Numbered from the stretch's first letter, positions 35,708-44,683 are shown. The stretch is DNA of 64,000 bases from Clostridia bacterium (GCA_017473435.1 JAFULG010000002.1:168664-232663); one strand, 5' to 3'. Notes: generated by a model not told the origin, from the sequence alone. Made by a program: numbers and translations.

Positions 35708-36922
35708 TTAAGCTTTTCCGGGTGCTTTTGCTTCCGGTGCTTTTTCTGTATCTCCGGCTTCTGCCTTTGAAGAGTTCCAGATATGGATGATGCCTTCGTC
35801 GTTGAGCACCTTGAGCATAGTAACAAGGATGGGTGCGATAATCATACCGAGAACACCGAAAATCTTAAGTCCGAGATAAAGAGCTGTAATGGTAACTACA
35901 GGAGAAAGTCCGAGCTGCCCGGCTACAAGCTTGGGTTCAACAATCTGACGGATAACTGTGATTACGGCGTAGATTACGGCAAGACTGATTGCAAGAGCAT
36001 AATTGCCTACAATGAGGTTGTAAAGAGCCCAGGGAATAAGCACCGTGCCGGTACCGAGTACGGGAATAATATCAACAATCGCAGTAACAATCGCGATGAT
36101 TACTGCATAGTTTGATGAGTAAATGCCTGCAAGCTTAAGTATAGAAAGACCTATGAAAATTTCAGTAAAGGTTACGGTCATGATAAGAGCGTATGCTTTT
36201 GCCATTTTGGAAAGGGTGCTTTTAAGGAGAAGCTTTGCTCTGGAAAGGTCCTTGCGCTTATTCTCGGGGAACTGACGCTTGATAAAGTTCATAATTTCAT
36301 CGTAGTCCGAGGTCATAAAGCAGGAGGCTACAAGGGTGATTACGATAGAAATGAGTATTGACGGAATTTGCTTTGCTGTTGAGATTACACCGCTTAAGGG
36401 TGTGGTAATCCATGAAAAGCTGAAGGCGCTGCCGAGAGAGCCGGTTATGCTGTCGGTAAGCTCGGTGCTCTGACCTGCAAGATACTCACGTATCTGTGTA
36501 AATATTGTAGTGACGGATTCCGTAAGAGTTTCCGAAAGAAAGGCGGGAAGATTTACGATAAAATTCATAACAGCATTTTCAATATTGGTTACAAGCACAT
36601 CAATGTGCTGAATCTGTATGGTGATGTAATCAATAAAGCCGCTGATTTCACTTACCGCTCTTACACCGATGAGGGCAATAAGGGAAATTACAATGAAAAT
36701 CAACGCAAACAGAGAAACCACCGAGGCTGCTCCCTTTTTTAAAAAGGTTTTTCTTGTAAGAAAATTCTTCGGCTTTTGCAGAATGGTGGCAATAAAGAAT
36801 GCACACACAATGGGGAAGCACACTCCTAACGCATATCTTACAAAAAGAAAGCCGAGAGCGATAATCATGAAAACATATATTATATTTATTATGGCTTTTT
36901 TCTTTCTTTCAATATCAGTCAT
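35708..36922 (-). CDS. AI-2E family transporter, possibly sporulation protein YtvI
   Basis: The protein has 404 aa. Two N-terminal membrane segments, a helical extracellular stretch (about 85-165) and a C-terminal group of helices follow the AI-2E/UPF0118 plan. The typical phrase AIVDIIPVLGTGTVLIPWA (about 287-305) and QIVEPKLVAGQLGLSPVVTI (about 338-357) are clear. In spore-formers this family includes YtvI, made under sporulation control; the sequence alone does not separate that from a general exporter. GAGGTG precedes ATG 36922. It is a single-gene unit. Confidence 0.85.
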   Translation of the reverse strand: MTDIERKKKAIINIIYVFMIIALGFLFVRYALGVCFPIVCAFFIATILQKPKNFLTRKTFLKKGAASVVSLFALIFIVISLIALIGVRAVSEISGFIDYITIQIQHIDVLVTNIENAVMNFIVNLPAFLSETLTESVTTIFTQIREYLAGQSTELTDSITGSLGSAFSFSWITTPLSGVISTAKQIPSILISIVITLVASCFMTSDYDEIMNFIKRQFPENKRKDLSRAKLLLKSTLSKMAKAYALIMTVTFTEIFIGLSILKLAGIYSSNYAVIIAIVTAIVDIIPVLGTGTVLIPWALYNLIVGNYALAISLAVIYAVITVIRQIVEPKLVAGQLGLSPVVTITALYLGLKIFGVLGMIIAPILVTMLKVLNDEGIIHIWNSSKAEAGDTEKAPEAKAPGKA

Positions 36923-37142
36923 AAAAACACCTCACTTAATACTTTTTATAATATTAACTCATTTTAAAATCAAAATCAATGTTTTAGAAAAAAACTTTAA
37001 AAAAATTATTTTTTGAGTAAAAAAATTTCTCCAAAGTCTTTTATTATTTGCCAAAGTATGTTATTATTACTTAGTATATATGCGATTATTGTCAGTTATT
37101 AAGCTATTGACAGTTTTTTTTGCACAGAAAGGTAGTGAAAAA

Positions 37143-38372
37143 ATGAACGTTGCTATTCTCGGTTACGGTGTTGTCGGTTCCGGTGTTGCTAAGGTTCTCA
37201 AAGAAAACTCAAAAACTATTGAGGAAAAAACAGGGCACGAATTCAAGGTTACACGAATTCTTGATATCAGAGATTTTCCCTTAAGTGAATACCGTACAAT
37301 TATTACAAAGAATTTTGAAGACATTGCAAACGATAAGGATATTGATATTGTTGTAGAAACCATGGGCGGTGTTGAGCCTGCTTTCGGCTTTGTTACAACC
37401 TGTCTTGAAAAAGGTAAGCACGTTGTTACCTCAAATAAAGAGCTTGTTGCAGTGAAGGGTGCTCAGCTTCTTGCTACTGCACGTAAGAACAATGTCAACT
37501 TCCTTTTTGAAGCTTCGGTCGGTGGCGGTATCCCCGTTATAAGACCTGTCAGCCGTTGTCTCGCAGGTAACAATATTACCAAGGTTTCAGGTATTCTTAA
37601 CGGAACCACAAACTACATTCTTACTAAAATGATAACAGAGGGAGTTTCTTTTGAGGCTGCTCTTAAAAACGCTCAGGAGCTCGGCTATGCCGAAAAGGAT
37701 CCTTCAGCAGATGTTGACGGCATTGATGCAATGAGAAAAATCTGTATTCTTGCTTCCCTTTGCTTCGGTACACATCTTTCTCCCGACGGCGTATACTGTG
37801 AGGGTATCAGAAGAGTCACTCTTGCTGATGTCGCTTATGCAGAAAAGTTCGGAAGCGTAATCAAGCTTGTTGCAAGAGCAGAAAAGCTTGCCGACGGTAA
37901 GGTGTTTGCAGCGGTATCTCCCTGCTTTGTTAAAAAGGCAAATATGCTTTCAGGTGTAAACGATGTTTACAATGCTTGCTTCGTTGACGGCGATATGGTA
38001 GGCGATGTTCTTATGTACGGCAAGGGTGCCGGCAGTGAGGCAACAGCTTCCGCTGTTGTAGGTGATATCATCGACTGCGCTGATAACAGCAAGGAGAGAA
38101 AGTTCTTCGGTTGGGAGCCTGCATGTGAAGATATCCTTTCCGATTATACAGACAAGGAAACAGCTCTTTATGTAAGATGCACCGTTACGGATAAGGCAGA
38201 GGCTTGCAGAAGACTTAAGTCAATTTTCGGTAAGGTTGTATTCCTTTGGAGAAAGGATCAGCCGGAAAATGAGGTTGCTTTTGTTACTCCCGTAATGAAG
38301 GAAAGACAGCTTCGTAAGGTGCTCAGCACAACCGGAGTAAGCGTAGTAACCACAATCAGAATATTCGAATAA
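37143..38372 (+). CDS. hom: Homoserine dehydrogenase
   Basis: The protein has 409 aa. ATG 37143 is selected because AAAGGTAGTG precedes it and the NAD(P) fold starts at once (AILGYGVVGSGVA). VVTSNKELVA, GILNGTTNYIL (about 156-166) and LGYAEKDPSADVDGIDA (about 183-199) are the catalytic-domain hallmarks. A C-terminal ACT domain (from about residue 335, LYVRCTVTDKAE) suggests feedback control by threonine. It reduces aspartate semialdehyde to homoserine. The next gene is lysC. A candidate promoter (TTGCCA at 37048-37053, TAGTAT at 37072-37077) lies upstream. Confidence 0.96.
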   Translation: MNVAILGYGVVGSGVAKVLKENSKTIEEKTGHEFKVTRILDIRDFPLSEYRTIITKNFEDIANDKDIDIVVETMGGVEPAFGFVTTCLEKGKHVVTSNKELVAVKGAQLLATARKNNVNFLFEASVGGGIPVIRPVSRCLAGNNITKVSGILNGTTNYILTKMITEGVSFEAALKNAQELGYAEKDPSADVDGIDAMRKICILASLCFGTHLSPDGVYCEGIRRVTLADVAYAEKFGSVIKLVARAEKLADGKVFAAVSPCFVKKANMLSGVNDVYNACFVDGDMVGDVLMYGKGAGSEATASAVVGDIIDCADNSKERKFFGWEPACEDILSDYTDKETALYVRCTVTDKAEACRRLKSIFGKVVFLWRKDQPENEVAFVTPVMKERQLRKVLSTTGVSVVTTIRIFE

Positions 38373-38385
38373 ACATTTAAACGTA

Positions 38386-38434
38386 GACGGCGAAAATCTG
38401 ACAGATTTTTTTCGGTCAGTCTTCACCGTCTTTT
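38386..38434 (+). terminator. Hairpin with T-run between hom and lysC (attenuator-like)
   Basis: GACGG-c-GAA / TTC-a-CCGTC encloses CTGAC/GTCAG and is followed by TTTTAT. An alternative small hairpin AAATCT-gac-AGATTT with seven T lies inside. Its location just before the lysC ribosome site would allow partial termination or control of lysC. Confidence 0.5.
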
Positions 38435-38451
38435 ATAGGAGGCACTTATAC

Positions 38452-39654
38452 ATGGCATTGATAGTACAGAAATTCGGCGGCTCTTCAGTTGCCGATGCCG
38501 ACAGAGTCAGAAACGTTGCAGGTATTATTACAGATACCTATAAGCAGGGCAACAATGTTGTTGTAGTAGTTTCAGCTCAGGGCGATACAACAGACGACCT
38601 TATTGAAAAGGCAAAGGAAATAAGCAAAAATCCTTCAAAAAGAGAAATGGATATGCTTCTCACCGCAGGTGAGCAGATTTCAATTTCACTTCTTGCAATG
38701 GCTATTGAGGAAATGGGTTATCCCGTTATTTCTCTTCTCGGCTGGCAGGCAGGCTTCAACACAAACTCAAGCTACGGTAGTGCAAGAATCCGTGAAGTGA
38801 AAACAGAAAGACTAGAAAAAGAGCTTGACCAGAAGAAGATTGTTATTGTAGCAGGCTTCCAGGGTCTCAACAAGTACGATGATCTTACAACCCTCGGAAG
38901 AGGCGGCTCTGACACGAGTGCAGTTGCTCTTGCAGCAGCGCTTCACGCAGACCGTTGTCAGATTTTTACTGACGTTACAGGTGTTTTCACAGCTGACCCG
39001 AGAAAGGTTGAAAACACACAGAAGCTTACAGACATCACTTATGATGAAATGCTTGAATTTGCTACTCTCGGCGCACAGGTTCTTAATAACCGTTCCGTTG
39101 AAATGGCAAAAAAATATAATGTAGAACTTGAGGTTCTTTCAAGTCTTGTGAGAGAGCCCGGAACCATCGTCAGGGAGGTAGCAAAGATGGAAAAAATGTT
39201 AATCAGAGGCGTTACAAAGGATGCAGATATTGCAAGAATTTCAGTTGTAGGTATGAAGGATATTCCCGGCAACGCATTTAAGATGTTCTCACGTCTTGCT
39301 CAGAAGGGAATCAACATCGACGTTATTCTTCAGTCAGTAGGCCGTGACGGCACAAAGGATATTTCCTTCACCTGCGCAGCAGGCTGTGCAGATGAGGCAG
39401 TTGAAATCCTTAAGGATATCTTTGATATGGAGGGCGCAGTTGTTTCATGCGACACATCTGTTGCAAAGGTATCAATCGTAGGTGCCGGCATGCAGTCACA
39501 CTCCGGCACAGCTTCAAAGATGTTCGGTGCTCTTTATGAGGCAGGCATCAACATCAGCATGATTTCCACAAGCGAAATTACAATTTCAGTTCTTATCGAC
39601 AAGGAATATGCCGACAAGGCTGTATCTGCCGTTCATAAGGCATTCTTTGGATGA
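38452..39654 (+). CDS. lysC: Aspartate kinase
   Basis: The protein has 400 aa, the usual length for monofunctional Firmicutes enzymes. VQKFGGSSVADADRV is the ATP-binding signature, LLTAGEQISISLLA and TLGRGGSDTSAVALAAAL (about 146-163) complete the kinase domain. Two ACT domains (from about 265 and 340, with NISMISTSEITISVLI) give feedback by lysine or threonine. It makes aspartyl phosphate for lysine, threonine and methionine synthesis. AGGAGG lies 8-14 bases before the ATG. A terminator follows at once. Confidence 0.97.
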   Translation: MALIVQKFGGSSVADADRVRNVAGIITDTYKQGNNVVVVVSAQGDTTDDLIEKAKEISKNPSKREMDMLLTAGEQISISLLAMAIEEMGYPVISLLGWQAGFNTNSSYGSARIREVKTERLEKELDQKKIVIVAGFQGLNKYDDLTTLGRGGSDTSAVALAAALHADRCQIFTDVTGVFTADPRKVENTQKLTDITYDEMLEFATLGAQVLNNRSVEMAKKYNVELEVLSSLVREPGTIVREVAKMEKMLIRGVTKDADIARISVVGMKDIPGNAFKMFSRLAQKGINIDVILQSVGRDGTKDISFTCAAGCADEAVEILKDIFDMEGAVVSCDTSVAKVSIVGAGMQSHSGTASKMFGALYEAGINISMISTSEITISVLIDKEYADKAVSAVHKAFFG

Positions 39655-39655
39655 T

Positions 39656-39683
39656 AAAAAGGTCGCCCTGTGGCGACCTTTTT
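39656..39683. terminator. Terminator after lysC
   Basis: AAAAAGGTCGCC-ctgt-GGCGACCTTTTT, a perfect stem starting at the stop codon. Confidence 0.9.
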
Positions 39684-39786
39684 AAATGTAAAATTGCAGC
39701 CTGGGGGTTGCTGTTAGGTAGTTTCCTTATTATTACGCAAAGAGAAAGAGCGGAAATAGTTTTTAAGTTTGTTAAGGTGTGGCATT

Positions 39787-40131
39787 ATGGAATATGATAT
39801 TGAATTTTGGAACGCTGTAGATGACTTGGTGAACAGTTCGGAAATTGTAATTGACCGACCGAAGGGAAGCTCGCATCCAAAATATCCTGACTTTGCTTAT
39901 CGGGTAGATTACGGATATTTAAAGGATACATCCTCTATGGACGGTGCAGGAATTGATGTTTGGGTAGGCAGCAATGATAAAAAGGTTGATGCAATTATGT
40001 GTATTGTTGATTTAATGAAAAAAGATTCCGAAATAAAAATACTTATCGGGTGTACAGAGGAAGAAAAAAAGATAGTATACGAAACTCATAACAAAACACC
40101 GTTTATGAAAGGTATTTTAATTCAGAGGTAA
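39787..40131 (+). CDS. Short family I inorganic-pyrophosphatase-like protein
   Basis: The protein has 114 aa; ATG 39787 follows AAGGTGTGG. IDRPKGSSHPKYPDFAYRVDYGYLKDT (from about residue 22, written here only as the IDRPKG and YRVDYGYL anchors) resembles the E-x-P-x-G...YP.DYG core of soluble pyrophosphatases. DGAGIDVWVG (about 54-63) aligns with the metal-binding DxDPxDV signature but has Ala-Gly in place of Asp-Pro. Normal enzymes have about 170 residues, so this is a minimal and possibly altered member. It may hydrolyse a different phosphoanhydride or be non-catalytic. The ABC exporter gene follows by 13 bases. Confidence 0.7.
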   Translation: MEYDIEFWNAVDDLVNSSEIVIDRPKGSSHPKYPDFAYRVDYGYLKDTSSMDGAGIDVWVGSNDKKVDAIMCIVDLMKKDSEIKILIGCTEEEKKIVYETHNKTPFMKGILIQR

Positions 40132-40144
40132 ACGAGGGCGCAAT

Positions 40145-41890
40145 ATGAAAAACAACAAAAAAGGCTTACTAAAAAAACACTTTATCCCTTATTTCAAAAA
40201 GCACAAGGCAGTACTTGTGCTCGACCTTTTCTGTGCTCTTTTAACAACGGGCTGTGAAATTGTTCTGCCGATGATTATAAGGGAAATTACATCCGTCGCA
40301 ACAACGGATATATCAAAGCTCACATGGACACTCATTGTGCGCCTCGCCGCAGTTTACGGTGTGCTGAAGCTCATTGATATGGCGGCGGGCTATTATATGA
40401 CCTACATCGGTCACGGTATGGGTGTAAAAATAGAAAAGGATATGCGTGAGGATATGTTCTCGCATCTGCTGACGGTTCCCTTTTCTTATTTTGATAAAAC
40501 CAAGGTCGGTCAGCTTATGTCAAGGATTACGACTGACCTTTTTGACATTGCGGAGTTTTCACATCATTGCCCCGAGGAGTTTTTCATTGCAGGTATAAAG
40601 ATTGTTGCATCCTTTTCAATCCTTGCCTCAATCAATTTTACATTGACCCTTGCAACCTTTATTACAATTCCGCTGATTTTCTTCGGCTCAATTTACTTCA
40701 GGCGTAAAATGCGTGCCGCATTTAAGGAGAGAAGAGTAATTGCAGGTGATGTCAACGCACAAACGGAAACCTCACTTTTAGGCATCAGGGTTGTAAAATC
40801 CTTTGCAAATGAAGAGCTTGAAAGAGAAAAGTTCAACAAGGAAAGCACGGCTCTGAGTGCCGTTCAGCGTGACTCCTATAAATATATGGCAAGGCTCAAT
40901 AGCGTTACAAGGCTTTTTGACGGCATGATGTATGTCATTATGATTATCCTCGGCGGAAGCTTCCTTATAAAAGGTAGAATCACCGCCGCCGATATGACGG
41001 CTTATCTGCTTTATATCGGTATGCTGATTGCGGCAATCAAGAGAATTGTTGAATTTACCGAGCAGTTTGAAAAGGGTATGACGGGAATTGAACGCTTTGC
41101 TGAAATACTTGAAGCCCCGAGCGAGGAGGGCTACGGTGAGGGTGAAGCCCTTGCTGAGGTAAAGGGTGACGTTGAGTTTGATGATGTCTCCTTCAGCTAC
41201 GCTAAAGAAAAAGGCGACGTGCTTGCTAACATCAGTCTTAAGGTTAAGGCTGGGGAGAACATTGCCGTTGTAGGTCCGTCAGGAAGCGGTAAGACAACGT
41301 TGTGCTCCCTTGTTTCAAGGTTTTATGAGCCGCAACAGGGCAGAATTCTTCTTGATGGCAGAGATATCAGAGAGCTTTCTCTTTCTGAACTTCGTAATGC
41401 AATAGGCGTTGTTCAGCAGGATGTTTATCTCTTCTCGGGAAGTATCCTTGAAAATATTCTTTACGGCAAAAAAAGCGGAACAAGAGAGGATGCCGTTGAG
41501 GCGGCAAAGCAAGCGGGCGTACACGATTTCATAATGAGCCTTCCTGAGGGCTACGACACCTATGTAGGAGAAAGAGGCGTTATGCTTTCGGGTGGACAGA
41601 AGCAGAGAATAAGCATTGCGAGGGTGTTCGTAAAAAATCCACCTATACTTATTCTTGATGAGGCGACTTCTGCCCTTGATAATGAAAGCGAGCTTTATAT
41701 TAAAAATTCTCTTGCAAGGCTTTCCAAGGGTAGGACAACCTTTACTATTGCTCACAGGCTTTCGACGGTGCGCAATGCTTCGAGGATTATCGTGCTGACG
41801 GAAAAGGGTATTGAACAGCAGGGCACACACGAGGAGCTTATGGCTGTTGAGGGTGTGTATAAAAGACTTTACGAAAATTCGGAAGCTTAA
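40145..41890 (+). CDS. ABC exporter, fused permease and ATPase
   Basis: The protein has 581 aa. Six membrane segments occupy residues 1-310, and the coupling motif EKDMREDMFSHLLTVPFSYFD is typical of type IV (MsbA-like) exporters. The ATPase has Walker A GPSGSGKTT (about 378-386), signature LSGGQKQR (about 480-487) and Walker B ILILDEATSALD. It would act as a homodimer or with a partner; a second half-exporter begins at 62318 but is far away. Lipid, peptide or drug export is possible. Confidence 0.93.
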   Translation: MKNNKKGLLKKHFIPYFKKHKAVLVLDLFCALLTTGCEIVLPMIIREITSVATTDISKLTWTLIVRLAAVYGVLKLIDMAAGYYMTYIGHGMGVKIEKDMREDMFSHLLTVPFSYFDKTKVGQLMSRITTDLFDIAEFSHHCPEEFFIAGIKIVASFSILASINFTLTLATFITIPLIFFGSIYFRRKMRAAFKERRVIAGDVNAQTETSLLGIRVVKSFANEELEREKFNKESTALSAVQRDSYKYMARLNSVTRLFDGMMYVIMIILGGSFLIKGRITAADMTAYLLYIGMLIAAIKRIVEFTEQFEKGMTGIERFAEILEAPSEEGYGEGEALAEVKGDVEFDDVSFSYAKEKGDVLANISLKVKAGENIAVVGPSGSGKTTLCSLVSRFYEPQQGRILLDGRDIRELSLSELRNAIGVVQQDVYLFSGSILENILYGKKSGTREDAVEAAKQAGVHDFIMSLPEGYDTYVGERGVMLSGGQKQRISIARVFVKNPPILILDEATSALDNESELYIKNSLARLSKGRTTFTIAHRLSTVRNASRIIVLTEKGIEQQGTHEELMAVEGVYKRLYENSEA

Positions 41891-41937
41891 GGGCAGGAAA
41901 AGTAACGAACCGCGAAGGGCGATGAAAAAATAACAAT

Positions 41938-41968
41938 AAAAGCAGGTGTTTTACACCTGCTTTATTTT
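41938..41968. terminator. Terminator after ABC exporter
   Basis: AAAGCAGGTGT-ttt-ACACCTGCTTTATTTT. The rest of the gap to 42141 holds the hairpin at 42013-42046 and no ORF with a ribosome site. Confidence 0.85.
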
Positions 41969-42012
41969 ATATATGTAAGGGGGTACCCTTTGTTGGTTTC
42001 TTGCGGCTTCCA

Positions 42013-42046
42013 AAAACGCTCAGCTACTTAGAGTGCAGAGCGTTTT
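42013..42046 (-). terminator. Terminator of the phage head operon
   Basis: AAAACGCTC (42046-42038 on the minus strand) pairs perfectly with GAGCGTTTT (42021-42013), followed by one more T. It lies about 95 bases past the last phage gene. Confidence 0.6.
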
Positions 42047-42141
42047 GACCGCTGCGCCATCCTTGCTTCACCGTTCGCAGGATGAGTTTAAGCGACAGCG
42101 CCCGTGTTTTTTTTAAAGCCTGACCGGAACTTTATCTGTTT

Positions 42142-42954
42142 TTATTTGAATGCCACGTAAGCGTAAACAATACCGTTCTCGTTAAGCCTTGTCTCATTTT
42201 CAAGGGTCTGCTTATCAAGCACATAAAATCCGGTGCTTGTTACATGTACATTTTTTGAATTCTTTCCGCCAAAGGAAAAGCCACAGTAGTTTCTTAAAAA
42301 GAGTATGTCGCTGTCAAAGACAACCGGCGGATATCCTTGTCGGAAAATAAAGAGAACCTTGGGTCTAAAGCCTAAATTGATAGTCTTTTCAATATCGTAG
42401 CCGTGACCCGTATAAGTGCCGGTTACAAACGGCTCGTTATACTTTTCGTGTTCGGCAGCAGTTACATGTATGTTTTTGTCGTTAACGTGAGTTTTACAGA
42501 AAAAATTCTGAGGAACGGTGACAGACTCGTTTTGCGAATCGGGAGCAGGACAGCTCTCCCTTTTATAGTAAATTTTGCAGATAATACGGAAGGATTTTAC
42601 TTCGTCATCGTATTCCGTTTCGCCTATAGTATAACCCGAAATTTCGGTGATGTACTTTTCGTTAAGGAAGGTCAGCACCTCTTCGAGCAGTATGTGAGTA
42701 TCAGAGGCAAGGCAGATAAGAGGAGAGAAGCAGGTCATACGTATTGTAACTTCGTTTTTCTGACAGAATTCCTTGTTATCACTTTCAAAATAGCTTATTG
42801 TGTTTTTTTCGGGAACAAGAGAGAGATAAATTTTCTTAAGGGGAATAGGAAGCTCTTTGGTATCAAAGCCTCTGATAGCTTCGCAGTTTTCAGGCTTAAG
42901 AGTGTTGTTTATGTCCTCAATCATTTCGTCGATTATCTGTGAGGTGAAAAGCAT
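42142..42954 (-). CDS. Phage tail-terminator-like domain fused to a tail-fibre-like C-terminal domain
   Basis: The protein has 270 aa. Residues 1-130 (IIDEMIEDINNTLKP, LSLVPEKNTISYFES, IICKIYYKRES) have the alpha/beta outline of phage tail-terminator or head-tail joining proteins. Residues about 175-270 (TGTYTGHGYDIEKTINLGFR, VTSTGFYVL, NENGIVYAYVAFK) match the small beta domain seen at the end of phage receptor-binding and fibre proteins. Such a fusion is unusual. AAGGAGG precedes ATG 42954. It is the last gene of the head operon; no tail tube or tape-measure gene follows. Confidence 0.6.
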   Translation of the reverse strand: MLFTSQIIDEMIEDINNTLKPENCEAIRGFDTKELPIPLKKIYLSLVPEKNTISYFESDNKEFCQKNEVTIRMTCFSPLICLASDTHILLEEVLTFLNEKYITEISGYTIGETEYDDEVKSFRIICKIYYKRESCPAPDSQNESVTVPQNFFCKTHVNDKNIHVTAAEHEKYNEPFVTGTYTGHGYDIEKTINLGFRPKVLFIFRQGYPPVVFDSDILFLRNYCGFSFGGKNSKNVHVTSTGFYVLDKQTLENETRLNENGIVYAYVAFK

Positions 42955-42956
42955 TG

Positions 42957-43295
42957 TTATTCCTCCTTGCTGACGATTGACCAGGTGTAATAGGGGCTTT
43001 TACCGAGATAAACCTTTTCAGAGTGATCTATGCTTAGGTGCTTGTCACCGAAAAATAGCGCAACTGACGTACCGTTAATTGCTGAAAGGTCTACATCGGC
43101 AGGGGATATGAGAAGATATTTTTTAAGGCTGTCATAGCCGAGCTCCGTTGCAACACCGCGAAGATAAATTTTATTTTTATATCTCAGAGGCTGGAGAAAG
43201 GCATTGAAGCTGGTTGTAACTTCTCCGTCCTTTTTGATTATAAGGGTTACACCGGACTTTTTAAAAAGAGCCTTCGGAGCTTTATTAATAACCAC
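42957..43295 (-). CDS. Phage head-closure-like small protein
   Basis: About 112 aa. GTG 43295, with GGGGGG 11 bases upstream, overlaps the previous gene by 11 bases; a TTG at 43319 is another option. The sequence is rich in beta-strands with a conserved-looking YLLISPADVDLSAINGT segment and ends YYTWSIVSKEE. Its position between a head-tail connector and a tail-terminator-like gene fits a head-closure (stopper) protein. The family is not recognised with confidence. Confidence 0.5.
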   Translation of the reverse strand: MVINKAPKALFKKSGVTLIIKKDGEVTTSFNAFLQPLRYKNKIYLRGVATELGYDSLKKYLLISPADVDLSAINGTSVALFFGDKHLSIDHSEKVYLGKSPYYTWSIVSKEE

Positions 43296-43647
43296 GGCAG
43301 TAGAACCCCCCGTCAACAAGAATTGAAGCCGCTTCTGCTATGGCGGTATCACGTAAAAGCGTTTCTCTCTCAAGAGCCTTTGAGGGGTTGTTGTTAATTG
43401 TAATATCTCCCACACGGTAGGTTTCATATTTTTCAGGCTCACAGAGAGTGCGGACAAAAAAGTGATAATGTGCTACCGCGGCAGCGGTACGCGCTATAAG
43501 CGGCTCATCATCTGCGGTGTCGGACCGCAGACGGGCGTTAACCCATCTGAGTCCGATATCACAGCAGGAAAGAAGCTCCTCATCGGGATAGTCTACGGTG
43601 TCATAATTACTGCGAAGGACGGTTAAAACATCGTTTGCTGTAATCAT
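43285..43647 (-). CDS. Phage head-tail connector protein (gp6-like)
   Basis: The protein has 120 aa; ATG 43647 follows AAGGGGG. The all-helical pattern MITANDVLTVLRSNYD, ELLSCCDIGLRWVNARL, and AAAVAHYHFFVRTL resembles HK97 gp6 / SPP1 gp15-type connectors that form a ring under the portal. It follows the capsid gene directly and overlaps the next gene. Confidence 0.65.
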   Translation of the reverse strand: MITANDVLTVLRSNYDTVDYPDEELLSCCDIGLRWVNARLRSDTADDEPLIARTAAAVAHYHFFVRTLCEPEKYETYRVGDITINNNPSKALERETLLRDTAIAEAASILVDGGFYCRGY

Positions 43648-43660
43648 CGGGGAGCCCCCT

Positions 43661-44665
43661 TTATGCACAGGTCATTTTAACGCAGGCATTGTCATAAATT
43701 TTTGAGAAGCCGGCAATGGTTGTGATGGCTGCTCTTTCAAGCTGACGGTCAATAAGCTTGTCATATTCTGTTGTTACGGGCATTGCTTCAACCTTTTCAA
43801 GAGCGCAGGTCTTGTCAAAGCCGACTATTGTGAGAACGGGAACGTTTTCACTTCTGAAAAGCTCTGCTCCGAGAGGAGTAATCATTTTACCTGTTGCGTG
43901 GAAGTCAAGACCCTTATAGCTGTCTCTGAATTCGGGCAGAGAAAGGAGCTTAACCATCATATCGGGCGAAGCAATGAGCGTGTTAAGGTTGAAGGGTGCA
44001 AGCGCTCCCCAGATATTGATAAGGTCAGCGTAGGTAAATTCTGAGCCGGAATAGGGTACTTCTATAGCGCTGTTTCCGTTTCCGTCGCCGTCAATGAGTA
44101 CAGAAATCGCCTGGGCAAGCTGAGCACGGGCAATACCTGCACCAATCTGCTTAAGGGCAACAGTGAAAAGATCAAGGCGCTGGAAGCGGATAGCCTCGTA
44201 GGAGGCGCTGAGAAGTCTGCCGCATTTCTGAAGACAGACAAGCTTTTCCTTTGTAACGATTTTTGTTTCGGGGATGAAAGTACCTTCAGCGATAAGGGAA
44301 GGTTCATAGTTTTTTTTCGTGTCCTCGGTTGTTACTGAACGGTAATCGAGACCTTCGATTTTGGTTGTTGTCGCAACGATTGAATCAAGAATACTTGAAT
44401 TTTCAATGCCCTGTGCAACTGAACGGGAAATATATTCGGGGAAAAGAGTAACAGAGTCAGATGTTCTGAAAAACTTTTCAATGGGGTCGCTGTTTCTGCC
44501 GCTTACCTTGATATCAAAACGCTTTAGCTGACGTTCAAAGGCATCAAGACCTTCAAGCTCTGTACCGATATAGTTTTCGCTGGGGTCAATGCTTTCGAGG
44601 GCGGCTGAAAAGCTTTTGCCGGTTGTGTAAAGACCCTTGTCGAGTCTGATGTTATCATAATTCAT
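43661..44665 (-). CDS. Phage major capsid protein (HK97-fold)
   Basis: The protein has 334 aa. SDSVTLFPEYISRSVAQGIE (around residue 69) and the paired elements IEGLDYRSVT, IPETKIVTKEKLVCLQKCGR and LLSASYEAIRFQRLDLF are the strand/spine-helix features of HK97-type capsids. Near the end, the phrase DFHATGKMITPLGAELFRSE fits the A-domain loop. It has no long N-terminal scaffold (delta) domain; that role probably falls to the protease-scaffold gene upstream. GGAGG precedes ATG 44665. The frame is intact. Confidence 0.8.
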   Translation of the reverse strand: MNYDNIRLDKGLYTTGKSFSAALESIDPSENYIGTELEGLDAFERQLKRFDIKVSGRNSDPIEKFFRTSDSVTLFPEYISRSVAQGIENSSILDSIVATTTKIEGLDYRSVTTEDTKKNYEPSLIAEGTFIPETKIVTKEKLVCLQKCGRLLSASYEAIRFQRLDLFTVALKQIGAGIARAQLAQAISVLIDGDGNGNSAIEVPYSGSEFTYADLINIWGALAPFNLNTLIASPDMMVKLLSLPEFRDSYKGLDFHATGKMITPLGAELFRSENVPVLTIVGFDKTCALEKVEAMPVTTEYDKLIDRQLERAAITTIAGFSKIYDNACVKMTCA

Positions 44666-44683
44666 ATTTTACATCCTCCTTGA

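Noticed and set aside
40145-41890. Partner of the half-exporter beginning at 62318
   Set aside because: This exporter has a canonical Walker A and a catalytic Glu, and lies 20 kb away; pairing by distance is not supported.
42023-42068. Minus-strand GGATGGCGCAGCGGTCAAAA resembles the 5' half of a tRNA, as expected at a phage attachment site
   Set aside because: No T-arm (GGTTCGAATCC), no acceptor pairing and no second copy at the other end of the phage module. The hairpin is better explained as a terminator.
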